From G039029935 sp039029935 (lineage in GTDB: Bacteria > Chloroflexota > Anaerolineae > Caldilineales > Caldilineaceae): 6,262 nt of DNA. This document shows, piece after piece, positions 1-5,607 of the stretch (within the stretch, counting starts at the first letter, position 1; every line of letters starts with the position of its first letter). The notes below the pieces were generated by a model. The model saw nothing but the letters and a program-made list of their open reading frames with translations, ran no database searches and was not told the DNA's origin. The DNA lies in the NCBI GenBank assembly GCA_039029935.1, contig JBCCFC010000839.1, positions 1 to 6,262 of the forward strand, in the 5' to 3' direction. Both the position numbers and the translations under genes were made by a program.

Positions 1-34
1 ACTCGGCATCGTAACCGCTCACTCCTCCCGTCGG

Positions 35-73
35 CTGAGCCTGTCGAAGCTGCTGCCCCTTCGACAGGCTCAG
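35..73. repeat. Hairpin in repeat unit 1
   Basis: Perfect 15-bp stem (35-49 with 59-73) and a 9-base loop. It lies downstream of the TPR gene on the minus strand and could form a stable stem-loop in its 3' untranslated region. Confidence 0.8.
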
Positions 74-121
74 GGGGCTGAACATTTACTCGGTATCGTA
101 ACCGCTCACTCCTCCCGTCGA

Positions 122-160
122 CTGAGCCTGTCGAAGCTGCTGCCCCTTCGACAGGCTCAG
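122..160. repeat. Hairpin in repeat unit 2
   Basis: Same perfect 15-bp stem (122-136 with 146-160), only about 13 bases beyond the TPR stop codon. This is the copy best placed to act as a transcript 3'-end structure for that gene, although no run of U follows it. Confidence 0.8.
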
Positions 161-172
161 GGGGCTGAACAG

Positions 173-2281
173 TTACTCAGCATCACAGACCAACCCTTCC
201 GCCCGATCCAGTATCCCCGCCTGTTCATACGCCGCCTTTGCATTGCATACCCAACCACGATACGCGGGACTGTGGGTCTCAGCATATGCCTCAGCATACG
301 ACAGGGACATCGCCTTCTCAAATGACTCTGCTGCTGCCACAAATTCACCACGATAGAACAACGCCTCGCCCAAGCGCACATGTGTCCAAGGATCATCAGG
401 ACGCAGACGCTCGACCTGTGCATAGTGTTCGACACTTTTACGCCACCAAGGTGGGTCGTAGGCCGTGCGGTAGAAATCGCCGATTTTGCTGTGGAGCCAG
501 CCAGAGCCGGGTTTTAGCGATTCCGCTTTGTGATAGGCATGGATGGCACATTCTTGATCTTGCCATGCCACTGCGCAGAGTTCAGCCCGTGTCAACGCCA
601 CCGCCATCTGTTTTGGCGCAACCATCTCCGCTTGGGCCAATAGTTGCTCGGCCTCGACGCGGTTGTCAGCCAGTGTACGCGCCTTCTCCAGATAGGCCCA
701 AGGCGCACGGCTGTCGATGACTTGGGCATGGTGGAAGAGGTTGTGAGCAGTATCCTTGTCGCCCAGCTTGCGCAGCACACGCCCCAAGGTGATGTAGGTG
801 ACATAGGTGCGTGGGTCATTGGCAGGGGCTGGGATGGTACGCAGGGCTGCACGGTAATGGTCGGCGGCAGCGTGATAATGGGCTTTGGAGAGAGTCGCGT
901 CAGCGTGGGTGTGAGTGTAGATGTCACCGCGAAATTCTTCGATAAGCCCACGTTGATAGCCGATGGCGAGATGCTGATCTTGGTAGTCAGTCGAGCCATG
1001 TAGTATGTCCGCAGCATCTTTGGCTTTGTCGAGTGCCATCACGACTTCATCAGGCATCATACTGTTGCTGCTGCCAATCCAGCGGTGATAGAGTTCGGCG
1101 ATGGCAAACCATGTGGCGGGGTCACAGGGCTGCTCGGTGACAGCATAGGCGAGATGGTGCAGGGCGCGCTCATAGCTGCCGCGTAGGATGTGTGCTTTGC
1201 CTGTGTAGTAGTGGAGGAGGCTGGTGTCAAAGTGCTTGGTGCTGCGACGGATGGGTGAGGTGCAGGTGATGTCGTCGAGGCTTGCGTTGACCTTCGCGGG
1301 GTCGCTCGGAATCGTTTGTGCATCCAGTGTATTGGTAGCGACCTCCCGAAGGTCTAGGTGCAGATCATGCTCAACAATCTCCAGCGCACCCTCAAACCAG
1401 CCGACCGCCTCTTCGGGTTTATCATCGGCATAGCGCAGCAGCCCAATCGCCACGTTGTGGATGATGTCGAGATAGGGTTCGACAGGCGTGGTTAGGTCAC
1501 AGGTTGTTGATGTCTGGGCTGATGGCTGGGCTGATGGCTGGTTGATATTTTCGCCACAGTTGATGTCGATGGTGAAGTGGCTGTAGGTCAACGGCTCAGT
1601 GCGTTCAGGGCGGATGGTGGTGGCTCCGTCGATGCCCAGTTGGTCAGTCAGCGTGATATAGAGCTTGAGTTGTGACGTGATGTGCTCATCGGGCGAGGCG
1701 ATTGTGAGGTCGCCCCAGAGCAACAGCCATGCACCCGTTTTGCGCAGCATCTGTTTGGCCTCCTCAACGCTGTCGACAGGCGTGGTGATGGTGGCAACGT
1801 GGACAGTACTGCTGTCATCTTCGAGTTCACCGACAAGTCGTTTGACAATTTTCTGCGCTGTTTCGTTGTGTGTACCACCACGACCATCACTGCCAGCGGC
1901 AAGATCGGCCACCAACAGACAAGGGCGTTGACGGTCTTCGACTGCGCAAGGGGACGACGGCGGCATCACCGAGAATCGAACGGCTGCGAAGGTGACAGCC
2001 ACTATTGCGACAAGAACCACCGATGCCAACAGGAGCCATCGTCCAATTGTGGCGCGGACATCCTTGTCCGCATCGGGCAGGATGTCCGAACTACATTCTT
2101 CCAGTGCAGCAATCTCAGCCTCTAACGCCTCAATCGCCTTCTTTTCCGCATAAATCTGATTGAGCAACTTCAGCGGTCGCTCACCAGCACCAAAGTGGCT
2201 TGCCTCTAACTCCAATAGGCGCAGATTCAGCCGATGCTGCTCAAGAAGCTCACCGATATCGCGATGTTCATCATTCTTCAC
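173..2281 (-). CDS. Membrane-anchored TPR protein with N-terminal coiled coil
   Basis: A 702-residue protein. Residues 10-62 are helical and heptad-like (LLEQHRLNLRLLELEA, then PLKLLNQI and a Glu/Ala-rich helix). This resembles short adaptor-like helical segments at the ends of Chloroflexota and cyanobacterial signalling or conflict proteins (recollection). Residues 82-103 form one hydrophobic membrane segment after Arg81, so the rest is probably extracytoplasmic. Residues 120-192 look like an alpha/beta domain of the TolB-N/FlgO kind (CLLVADLA, then AWLLLWGDL). Residues 246-260 are a Ser/Gln/Pro linker. Residues ~270-300 and 355-700 hold about eight TPR-like helix pairs, for example 491-524 and 631-664, with the usual G/Y/A spacing. 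TPRs mediate protein contacts; no catalytic domain is seen, so the role is probably scaffold or sensor. Start: GTG, with an in-frame TGA two codons upstream and no usable ATG until residue 107. No clear Shine-Dalgarno precedes it. The coding call is firm; the N-terminal domain names are tentative. Confidence 0.88.
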   Translation of the reverse strand: MKNDEHRDIGELLEQHRLNLRLLELEASHFGAGERPLKLLNQIYAEKKAIEALEAEIAALEECSSDILPDADKDVRATIGRWLLLASVVLVAIVAVTFAAVRFSVMPPSSPCAVEDRQRPCLLVADLAAGSDGRGGTHNETAQKIVKRLVGELEDDSSTVHVATITTPVDSVEEAKQMLRKTGAWLLLWGDLTIASPDEHITSQLKLYITLTDQLGIDGATTIRPERTEPLTYSHFTIDINCGENINQPSAQPSAQTSTTCDLTTPVEPYLDIIHNVAIGLLRYADDKPEEAVGWFEGALEIVEHDLHLDLREVATNTLDAQTIPSDPAKVNASLDDITCTSPIRRSTKHFDTSLLHYYTGKAHILRGSYERALHHLAYAVTEQPCDPATWFAIAELYHRWIGSSNSMMPDEVVMALDKAKDAADILHGSTDYQDQHLAIGYQRGLIEEFRGDIYTHTHADATLSKAHYHAAADHYRAALRTIPAPANDPRTYVTYITLGRVLRKLGDKDTAHNLFHHAQVIDSRAPWAYLEKARTLADNRVEAEQLLAQAEMVAPKQMAVALTRAELCAVAWQDQECAIHAYHKAESLKPGSGWLHSKIGDFYRTAYDPPWWRKSVEHYAQVERLRPDDPWTHVRLGEALFYRGEFVAAAESFEKAMSLSYAEAYAETHSPAYRGWVCNAKAAYEQAGILDRAEGLVCDAE
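1516..1543. repeat. 12-bp tandem repeat inside TPR gene linker
   Basis: Two exact copies of GGGCTGATGGCT (1516-1527 and 1528-1539) plus a short partial third. On the minus strand they encode PSAQPSAQ around residues 248-256, an in-frame flexible linker between the alpha/beta domain and the TPR region. Such 12-bp units can change linker length by slippage without breaking the frame. Confidence 0.75.
2054..2088. repeat. In-frame palindromic element in TPR gene
   Basis: Nested inverted repeats: GCGGACA (2054-2060) pairs with TGTCCGC (2065-2071), and the 10-base arm CGGACATCCT (2055-2064) pairs with AGGATGTCCG (2079-2088). The two hairpins are mutually exclusive. On the minus strand the element encodes about residues 65-76 (SDILPDADKDVR), a charged stretch between the coiled coil and the membrane segment. 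The GCGGACA..TGTCCGC core resembles dispersed intergenic palindromes I recall from other bacteria, which suggests an insertion that kept the frame open. Confidence 0.65.
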
Positions 2282-2297
2282 TGTTCACTGTTCACTG
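2277..2297. repeat. Heptanucleotide repeat TTCACTG x3 over a start codon
   Basis: Three exact tandem copies of TTCACTG (2277-2283, 2284-2290, 2291-2297). On the minus strand this reads as repeated CAGTGAA, so each copy holds a GTG. The TPR gene's GTG start (2281-2279) lies in the copy nearest the gene; the other GTGs are in other frames, and the repeat supplies the TGA stop just upstream. Heptamer repeats of this style are known in filamentous bacteria (STRR sequences of cyanobacteria). Confidence 0.8.
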
Positions 2298-2311
2298 TCT
2301 ATGTTTCCGAA

Positions 2312-2494
2312 CTAAACGTTGCTAAACTTATTCAACAGCAACGTTTGAAAGCGATTTTTGACCTCAGAGTTAGGGTAGCCGAGTACAAAATTTTGTATTT
2401 CCTCTGGGGGATCTTCGTTGCCCTCCCCTGAAAAAATACGTAATGTTATCACGCTACCATTATAGCACAAACGTAGTAGAGTTGACAGAAACAA
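2312..2494 (-). pseudogene. Remnant of AAA-ATPase-like/PD-(D/E)XK (DUF1703-type) protein
   Basis: A 60-codon open stretch ending in TAG. Its C-terminal half reads FVLGYPNSEVKNRF followed by LLLNKF. This matches the 'YTLGYPN.EV...F...LL' signature I know from the AAA-ATPase-like family (Pfam AAA-ATPase_like with PDDEXK_9), where the motif lies between the ATPase-like region and the nuclease-like region. The preceding GSVITLRIF could correspond to the family's 'GYLTI' strand just before it. Everything else of the usually >500-residue protein is missing: the P-loop region upstream and the nuclease fold downstream. The first codon would be TTG without a good ribosome binding site, so this is most likely debris of a lost gene rather than a small functional protein. 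Recognition rests on one motif. Confidence 0.5.
2459..2467 (-). promoter_or_regulatory. Possible extended -10 promoter for TPR gene
   Basis: The minus strand reads TGCTATAAT, a perfect extended -10 (TGn plus TATAAT). A -35 at 17-bp spacing would be TGTCAA (2487-2482), which is poor. The predicted start near 2452 would give a leader of about 170 nt before the GTG at 2281. It overlaps the gene remnant, so the match could be chance. Confidence 0.3.
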
Positions 2495-2537
2495 CTGTCC
2501 ACCCAGCGTCGCTCTCTTTTATGTATAGGGACAATCT

Positions 2538-2546
2538 GCTATAATC
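2538..2546 (+). promoter_or_regulatory. Probable extended -10 promoter for the small plus-strand gene
   Basis: TGCTATAAT is a perfect extended -10 (TATAAT at 2540-2545). The -35 position at 17 bp (2517-2522) is TTTTAT, weak, which extended -10 promoters tolerate. The expected transcript start near 2552 lies about 59 nt before the ATG at 2611. Confidence 0.42.
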
Positions 2547-2598
2547 CATTCATCAGTCTTTCAATGGTAGTCGATTTGAAAATGAAATGTACATAGAT

Positions 2599-2604
2599 AG
2601 GAGA
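2599..2604 (+). promoter_or_regulatory. Ribosome binding site fixing the start at 2611
   Basis: AGGAGA, with 6 bases to the ATG at 2611. The upstream in-frame ATG at 2587 has no comparable site and would place this motif inside the coding sequence, so 2611 is preferred. Confidence 0.7.
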
Positions 2605-2610
2605 AAGCCA

Positions 2611-3099
2611 ATGCATCTCACCGCTGAATCAAGCGCAAAACAAGACACATCTCGTATTTTCGCCCAAGTTCATCAACTCATCGCACCGCTAACTTCTGAT
2701 GAACGTCTATCACTCATCCGTGACATCCTCGCAGTCCCTCCCTTGTGCCCGCCCGTCTGGCACACAGTCCCATCGGTTGAGGATAGCCAGTCAAAAACAA
2801 AAGCCAGCGGGGATGCAACCAATGTGAGTCAAAGTGACAAATCACGAACAAGACAAATTCGTCGTCAAAAATTAAAAGAAGAGCAGATGGCTTGGTATGC
2901 ACGCACACAAGAGGAACGGGATGAGTACGCAGGTCAATATGTGGCACTCCATGCAGGTGGTGTGGTGGACTCGGACGTAGATAGGCAAGTATTGCATCAA
3001 CGTGTCCGACAACAATTTGGCCGAGAACCGATTCCGATTATTCCAGCAGAGCAGGATGAGCTACCGACGCTGGTCTTCCGTAGCCCGAAATTGGGTTGA
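2611..3099 (+). CDS. Small hypothetical protein with DUF5678-like C-terminus
   Basis: A 162-residue soluble protein. An in-frame ATG at 2587 would add 8 residues, but the AGGAGA site 6 bases before 2611 argues for the shorter form. Residues 15-42 form an amphipathic helix pair (IFAQVHQLIAPLTSDERLSLIRDIL), similar in style to antitoxin-like N-termini that begin with 'L...ER..LI..LL'. Residues 55-90 are polar and probably disordered, ending in a basic stretch (RTRQIRRQKLK). Residues 100-150 (EYAGQYVALHAGGVV, then a helix and EPIPII) resemble DUF5678, a short domain of unknown function with a 'y.GkwVAl..g.Vv..g' core. No membrane or signal segment and no catalytic motif are seen. It is transcribed alone, divergent from the TPR gene and convergent with the protease gene. 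Function unknown; a regulatory or antitoxin-like role is only a guess. Confidence 0.75.
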   Translation: MHLTAESSAKQDTSRIFAQVHQLIAPLTSDERLSLIRDILAVPPLCPPVWHTVPSVEDSQSKTKASGDATNVSQSDKSRTRQIRRQKLKEEQMAWYARTQEERDEYAGQYVALHAGGVVDSDVDRQVLHQRVRQQFGREPIPIIPAEQDELPTLVFRSPKLG

Positions 3100-3195
3100 C
3101 ATTTAAGAAAAATACCATTTGCTCTTGATGATTTTAAAAGACCAGTAGTACGCCTCTCAAAAAATACCCACACATCCTCTTTTTCATGATGCGAC

Positions 3196-5607
3196 CTATG
3201 GAATAATTTGTACATCTACGAGTGTTGCAGGTCCTAATCGGCAGAAGACGCTTACGTTTGCTTCGCCTTGCTTATTTGCTCTAGTGACGAGAGATTTTTC
3301 GGTAAATTGTAATATCTCGCCGTCCATACCAGCGATTTCAGAGGCACAATAGCCCCCTTCATCCTTAGTAGTATCTAATTGAAATTCTATTGTTTGACCA
3401 ACTTTAATCTCTATTGAATCCTGCGATACAAACATATCTTCCCCGTTACGCCAAAAGAAAATTCTGTGTGAATTTGCTGGCTGCTTATCACTCAAGGGTA
3501 ATATTTGAGTAATAACCTTTGAGCCATCCCACACAAACTCGTATAGTAAGTTTCTGCCAGAAACAAACATTTGTTCATTATGTATATTAACTTTTGCCCC
3601 TCCTATCCTTAGCTCCATAGGTAATTCAAAAAGCTCTTCAAGGAAACTGTAGCCGTTGTATTCAAATATTTCTAAATAAACAAATGCACCCGAGCCGTTT
3701 ATGCAATAGACAACTAACTGCCTTTGTGCATTTTGTTTCAAATTTAGTTTATCTGCTGTTGGTGAACAAGGCCATGTTTCAGTATCAATGAAGATACGTA
3801 ACCAAGTATCATTAATGAATGCGTATGTCTCGACTTGGTTAAAGGAAGTAACAACGATTTCCTCAATACCATTACCATCGAGGTCAGCATAGAAAACTTG
3901 TTTAAGGTCGTCAGAGCTTCCAGTTAACTTTTGAATATCTACTATTCGAGTATCAGGAAAAGAGTTCTCTTTTGAGGTGGAAGGTGAGATAGGTGTGAAG
4001 GTCGCCGTTGGTAGCACTGGTACTAGTGTACGTGTAGGTGCTTGGGCGGTCTTCGTAGGGTGGGCAGATTGCTGAATGGGAAGCCAATCTGTGCTATGCC
4101 ATAGGTGACGCGCACTCAGACGGTCCCACAACATGGCACGGAACATGACATCAGTCAGGTCGGTATCCAAACCCTCTATAGAAACAATAACTTCCAATAA
4201 TTGAGTGTGGGTAAAGGAATCTTCAATGGTAAATTCAATAGGAACAATGAGCTGTCCACCATCTGTGTTTGCTAGGTTGGTATCACCCCCTGCCCCTACA
4301 TTATGCAACAAAGGTTGTCTCGTCTGCGCGTCAAATGCATAGAGCAATAAATGGCCTTGATTGTCGGTATAGTCAATGGCATGAAGCTCAAGACTCACAT
4401 TTAGATAGTTTGCATTATGTTCATTGAACGCTGTAATGTCTACATTATTAGCCCAGACAAGAGGCACTTCATTCAGCCAAAGAAAGTCATGAAAGGTCTT
4501 AATACTGCGAATCAATCCAACCTCGCCTAATCTGCCCTGTCGCGCTATCACAATGCCAGCCACAACATAGTCGCCATTATCGCTAGCCACAATAGCAGGG
4601 CCACCGCTGTTACCTTCTCCCAATGATTCTTGCACTTTGATGGTTACTTCATCTAAAAAACCGCCGACATTGCTAGCTGTATAATTTATAAACTGACCAC
4701 CGGACAACGGATAGCCTAAAATCTCGATTTCATCTTTGATGTCTAGGGTTTGCATAATATAATCATTGGCCAATGGCAAATGGGGTAAGTCTAATTCGCC
4801 TAATACAACGGGTTCACCTGTCGTTTCTTCGGCGTAAATCTGTAATATGGCTAAATCAGCACCCGGTTTTGCCGCAATGCGACGCGCTCGATAACGCGCT
4901 ATCGGTGCTATGCGCGAATTCTCGCTCATCTCAATTACAAAATCATCTCTCACCGCAGAAAGCGGGTTATCCTTATCCACAACTGTGACATGATTGGCGG
5001 TCAGGATGATGCCATGTGGGTGGATGATGACGCCGCTACCCAAGCCTTGATTACAGCCACCCGCGTTGCAGCCACGAATACGCACGGTGGCGCGCATGGC
5101 TTGGGTGATGTCTGCATCGTTTGACGCTGTGCTGGCTTGGCTGTAGAGGGTGGTGGAGGTGCTGTTGGTGGTGAGGATGAGGGTGATGATGGCGATGAGG
5201 ATGAGACGAACAGCGGGTACAACCGTCGCAGCCGCCACCGAATGAATTCGGCGTCTGATAAGCGAAGCTTGCTGAAGCAGGCTAGATTGTGTGGACATCA
5301 TGTTGTTTGGCATATTTTTCGTTTTGGTATTGTTATCCAATCGTATTGGATCGAATTTGTTGGTATCGTGGTGCGTCGTAACGTGTTTCAACACGTTTTG
5401 CGTATCAGCATGGGGTTTCAACCCCATGTGTTCGAGTGGTTGTACAGACATCATGTTGTTTGGCATATTTTTCGTTTTGGTATTGTTATCCAATTGTATT
5501 GGGTCGAATGTGTTGGGATCGTGGTGCGTCGTAACGTGTTTCAACACGTTTTGCGTATCAGCATGGGGTTTCAACCCTATGTGCGTGCAACGATTTTTAT
5601 CCATCAT
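3196..5607 (-). CDS. Membrane-anchored trypsin-like serine protease, multidomain
   Basis: An 803-residue protein. Residues 1-102 are two 51-residue repeats (MM-start, then GLKPHADTQNVLKHVTTHH) encoded by a palindromic tandem element. Residues 118-120 (RRR) precede a hydrophobic signal-anchor at ~122-147, putting the rest outside the membrane. Residues 168-375 are a trypsin-like (S1C/HtrA-like) domain: His206 in LTANH, Asp251 in GADLAIL, Ser334 in EGNSGGPAI, all intact; no PDZ domain follows. Residues ~385-510 are beta-rich and unassigned, 515-548 a Thr/Pro/Ser linker (PTATFTP), 570-700 FG-GAP/VCBS-like with a Ca-loop-like DLDGNG at 575-580, and ~727-803 an Ig-like beta domain with Cys754 and Cys789 that might pair. 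Start: AGGAGGTG lies just upstream and the LysM stop overlaps as ATGA; ATG at 5607 or 5604 both fit. So the duplicated N-terminus should be translated. Substrate unknown. Confidence 0.9.
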   Translation of the reverse strand: MMDKNRCTHIGLKPHADTQNVLKHVTTHHDPNTFDPIQLDNNTKTKNMPNNMMSVQPLEHMGLKPHADTQNVLKHVTTHHDTNKFDPIRLDNNTKTKNMPNNMMSTQSSLLQQASLIRRRIHSVAAATVVPAVRLILIAIITLILTTNSTSTTLYSQASTASNDADITQAMRATVRIRGCNAGGCNQGLGSGVIIHPHGIILTANHVTVVDKDNPLSAVRDDFVIEMSENSRIAPIARYRARRIAAKPGADLAILQIYAEETTGEPVVLGELDLPHLPLANDYIMQTLDIKDEIEILGYPLSGGQFINYTASNVGGFLDEVTIKVQESLGEGNSGGPAIVASDNGDYVVAGIVIARQGRLGEVGLIRSIKTFHDFLWLNEVPLVWANNVDITAFNEHNANYLNVSLELHAIDYTDNQGHLLLYAFDAQTRQPLLHNVGAGGDTNLANTDGGQLIVPIEFTIEDSFTHTQLLEVIVSIEGLDTDLTDVMFRAMLWDRLSARHLWHSTDWLPIQQSAHPTKTAQAPTRTLVPVLPTATFTPISPSTSKENSFPDTRIVDIQKLTGSSDDLKQVFYADLDGNGIEEIVVTSFNQVETYAFINDTWLRIFIDTETWPCSPTADKLNLKQNAQRQLVVYCINGSGAFVYLEIFEYNGYSFLEELFELPMELRIGGAKVNIHNEQMFVSGRNLLYEFVWDGSKVITQILPLSDKQPANSHRIFFWRNGEDMFVSQDSIEIKVGQTIEFQLDTTKDEGGYCASEIAGMDGEILQFTEKSLVTRANKQGEANVSVFCRLGPATLVDVQIIP
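5380..5397. repeat. Palindrome 1, repeat copy A
   Basis: Arms AACGTGTT (5380-5387) and AACACGTT (5390-5397) around TC. It codes for part of QNVLKHV on the minus strand. Confidence 0.8.
5409..5428. repeat. Palindrome 2, repeat copy A
   Basis: Arms CATGGGGTT (5409-5417) and AACCCCATG (5420-5428) around TC. It codes for HMGLKPH on the minus strand and shares the GTTTCAAC centre with palindrome 1. Confidence 0.8.
5533..5550. repeat. Palindrome 1, repeat copy B
   Basis: Identical to copy A: arms 5533-5540 and 5543-5550 around TC. Confidence 0.8.
5562..5581. repeat. Palindrome 2, repeat copy B (one arm substitution)
   Basis: Arms CATGGGGTT (5562-5570) and AACCCTATG (5573-5581). One C-to-T change relative to copy A leaves a single mismatch in the stem and turns Met into Ile in the protein. 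Confidence 0.75.

Larger units (their letters stand above)
1..174. repeat. 87-bp tandem repeat (two copies) with strong hairpins
   Basis: Two direct copies, 1-87 and 88-174, differ at only three positions (7/94, 34/121, 85/172). Each contains a perfect inverted repeat with 15-base arms, CTGAGCCTGTCGAAG and CTTCGACAGGCTCAG, around a 9-base loop (arms 35-49/59-73 and 122-136/146-160). A partial third copy (175-184, 9 of 10 bases) is the last codons of the minus-strand TPR gene, so the duplicated unit seems to carry a degenerate copy of that gene's 3' tip. The TTCGACAGGCTCAG core resembles dispersed palindromic repeats found in many bacterial genomes (recollection, not searched). The array may continue left of the window. 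No U-tract follows the hairpins, so a classical terminator is not shown, though they could protect or end the TPR mRNA. Confidence 0.9.
2282..2610. other. Gap of ~330 bp between divergent genes
   Basis: No intact gene is supported here. The stretch holds the heptamer repeat at its left end, a decayed remnant of an AAA-ATPase-like/PD-(D/E)XK protein on the minus strand (2312-2494), two extended -10 boxes pointing outward, an imperfect inverted repeat GACAG/CTGTC (2484-2488/2495-2499), and the ribosome binding site of the plus-strand gene. It is AT-richer than the TPR gene. Confidence 0.6.
5295..5600. repeat. 153-bp tandem repeat with paired palindromes, in frame
   Basis: Two copies at 153-bp offset (5295-5447 and 5448-5600). 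The first ~135 bp of each are nearly identical (five substitutions by eye) and the last ~18 bp diverge. A weak partial copy of about 17 bp continues left (5278-5294), at the likely ancestral gene start. 153 is 51 codons, so the frame is preserved. Each copy has two palindromes sharing the core GTTTCAAC: AACGTGTT..AACACGTT and CATGGGGTT..AACCCCATG. It encodes residues 1-102 of the protease. Of the five substitutions in the conserved part, four change the amino acid and one is silent. Confidence 0.9.

Noticed and set aside
238..720. Plus-strand open frames opposite the TPR gene (also 644-1003, 1224-1433, 1665-2125)
   Set aside because: They are antisense shadows of a well-supported TPR coding frame. 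Their translations are Arg/Pro/Cys-rich, with no domain pattern or ribosome binding site.
2482..2487. Perfect TTGACA -35 box on the plus strand
   Set aside because: The -10 position at 17 bp (2505-2510, AGCGTC) is not promoter-like, and TATAAT at 2540 is too far away.
2484..2499. Inverted repeat GACAG-N6-CTGTC as an operator
   Set aside because: The arms are only 5 bp, there is no second copy, and no regulator gene is nearby. It may be chance, so it is not listed as a site of its own.
3100..3195. Terminator or partner gene in the convergent spacer
   Set aside because: No GC-rich stem followed by a T-run and no open frame with a ribosome binding site were seen. The A- and T-runs stand alone.
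2997..3215. Minus-strand 72-codon frame overlapping the small plus-strand gene
   Set aside because: It is mostly antisense to that gene, has no recognisable motif, and runs into the protease stop region.
5295..5600. Possible CRISPR or CRISPR-like array
   Set aside because: Only two long copies are directly adjacent, with no unique spacers, and they are in frame with a gene. The 87-bp repeat at 1-174 fails for the same reasons.
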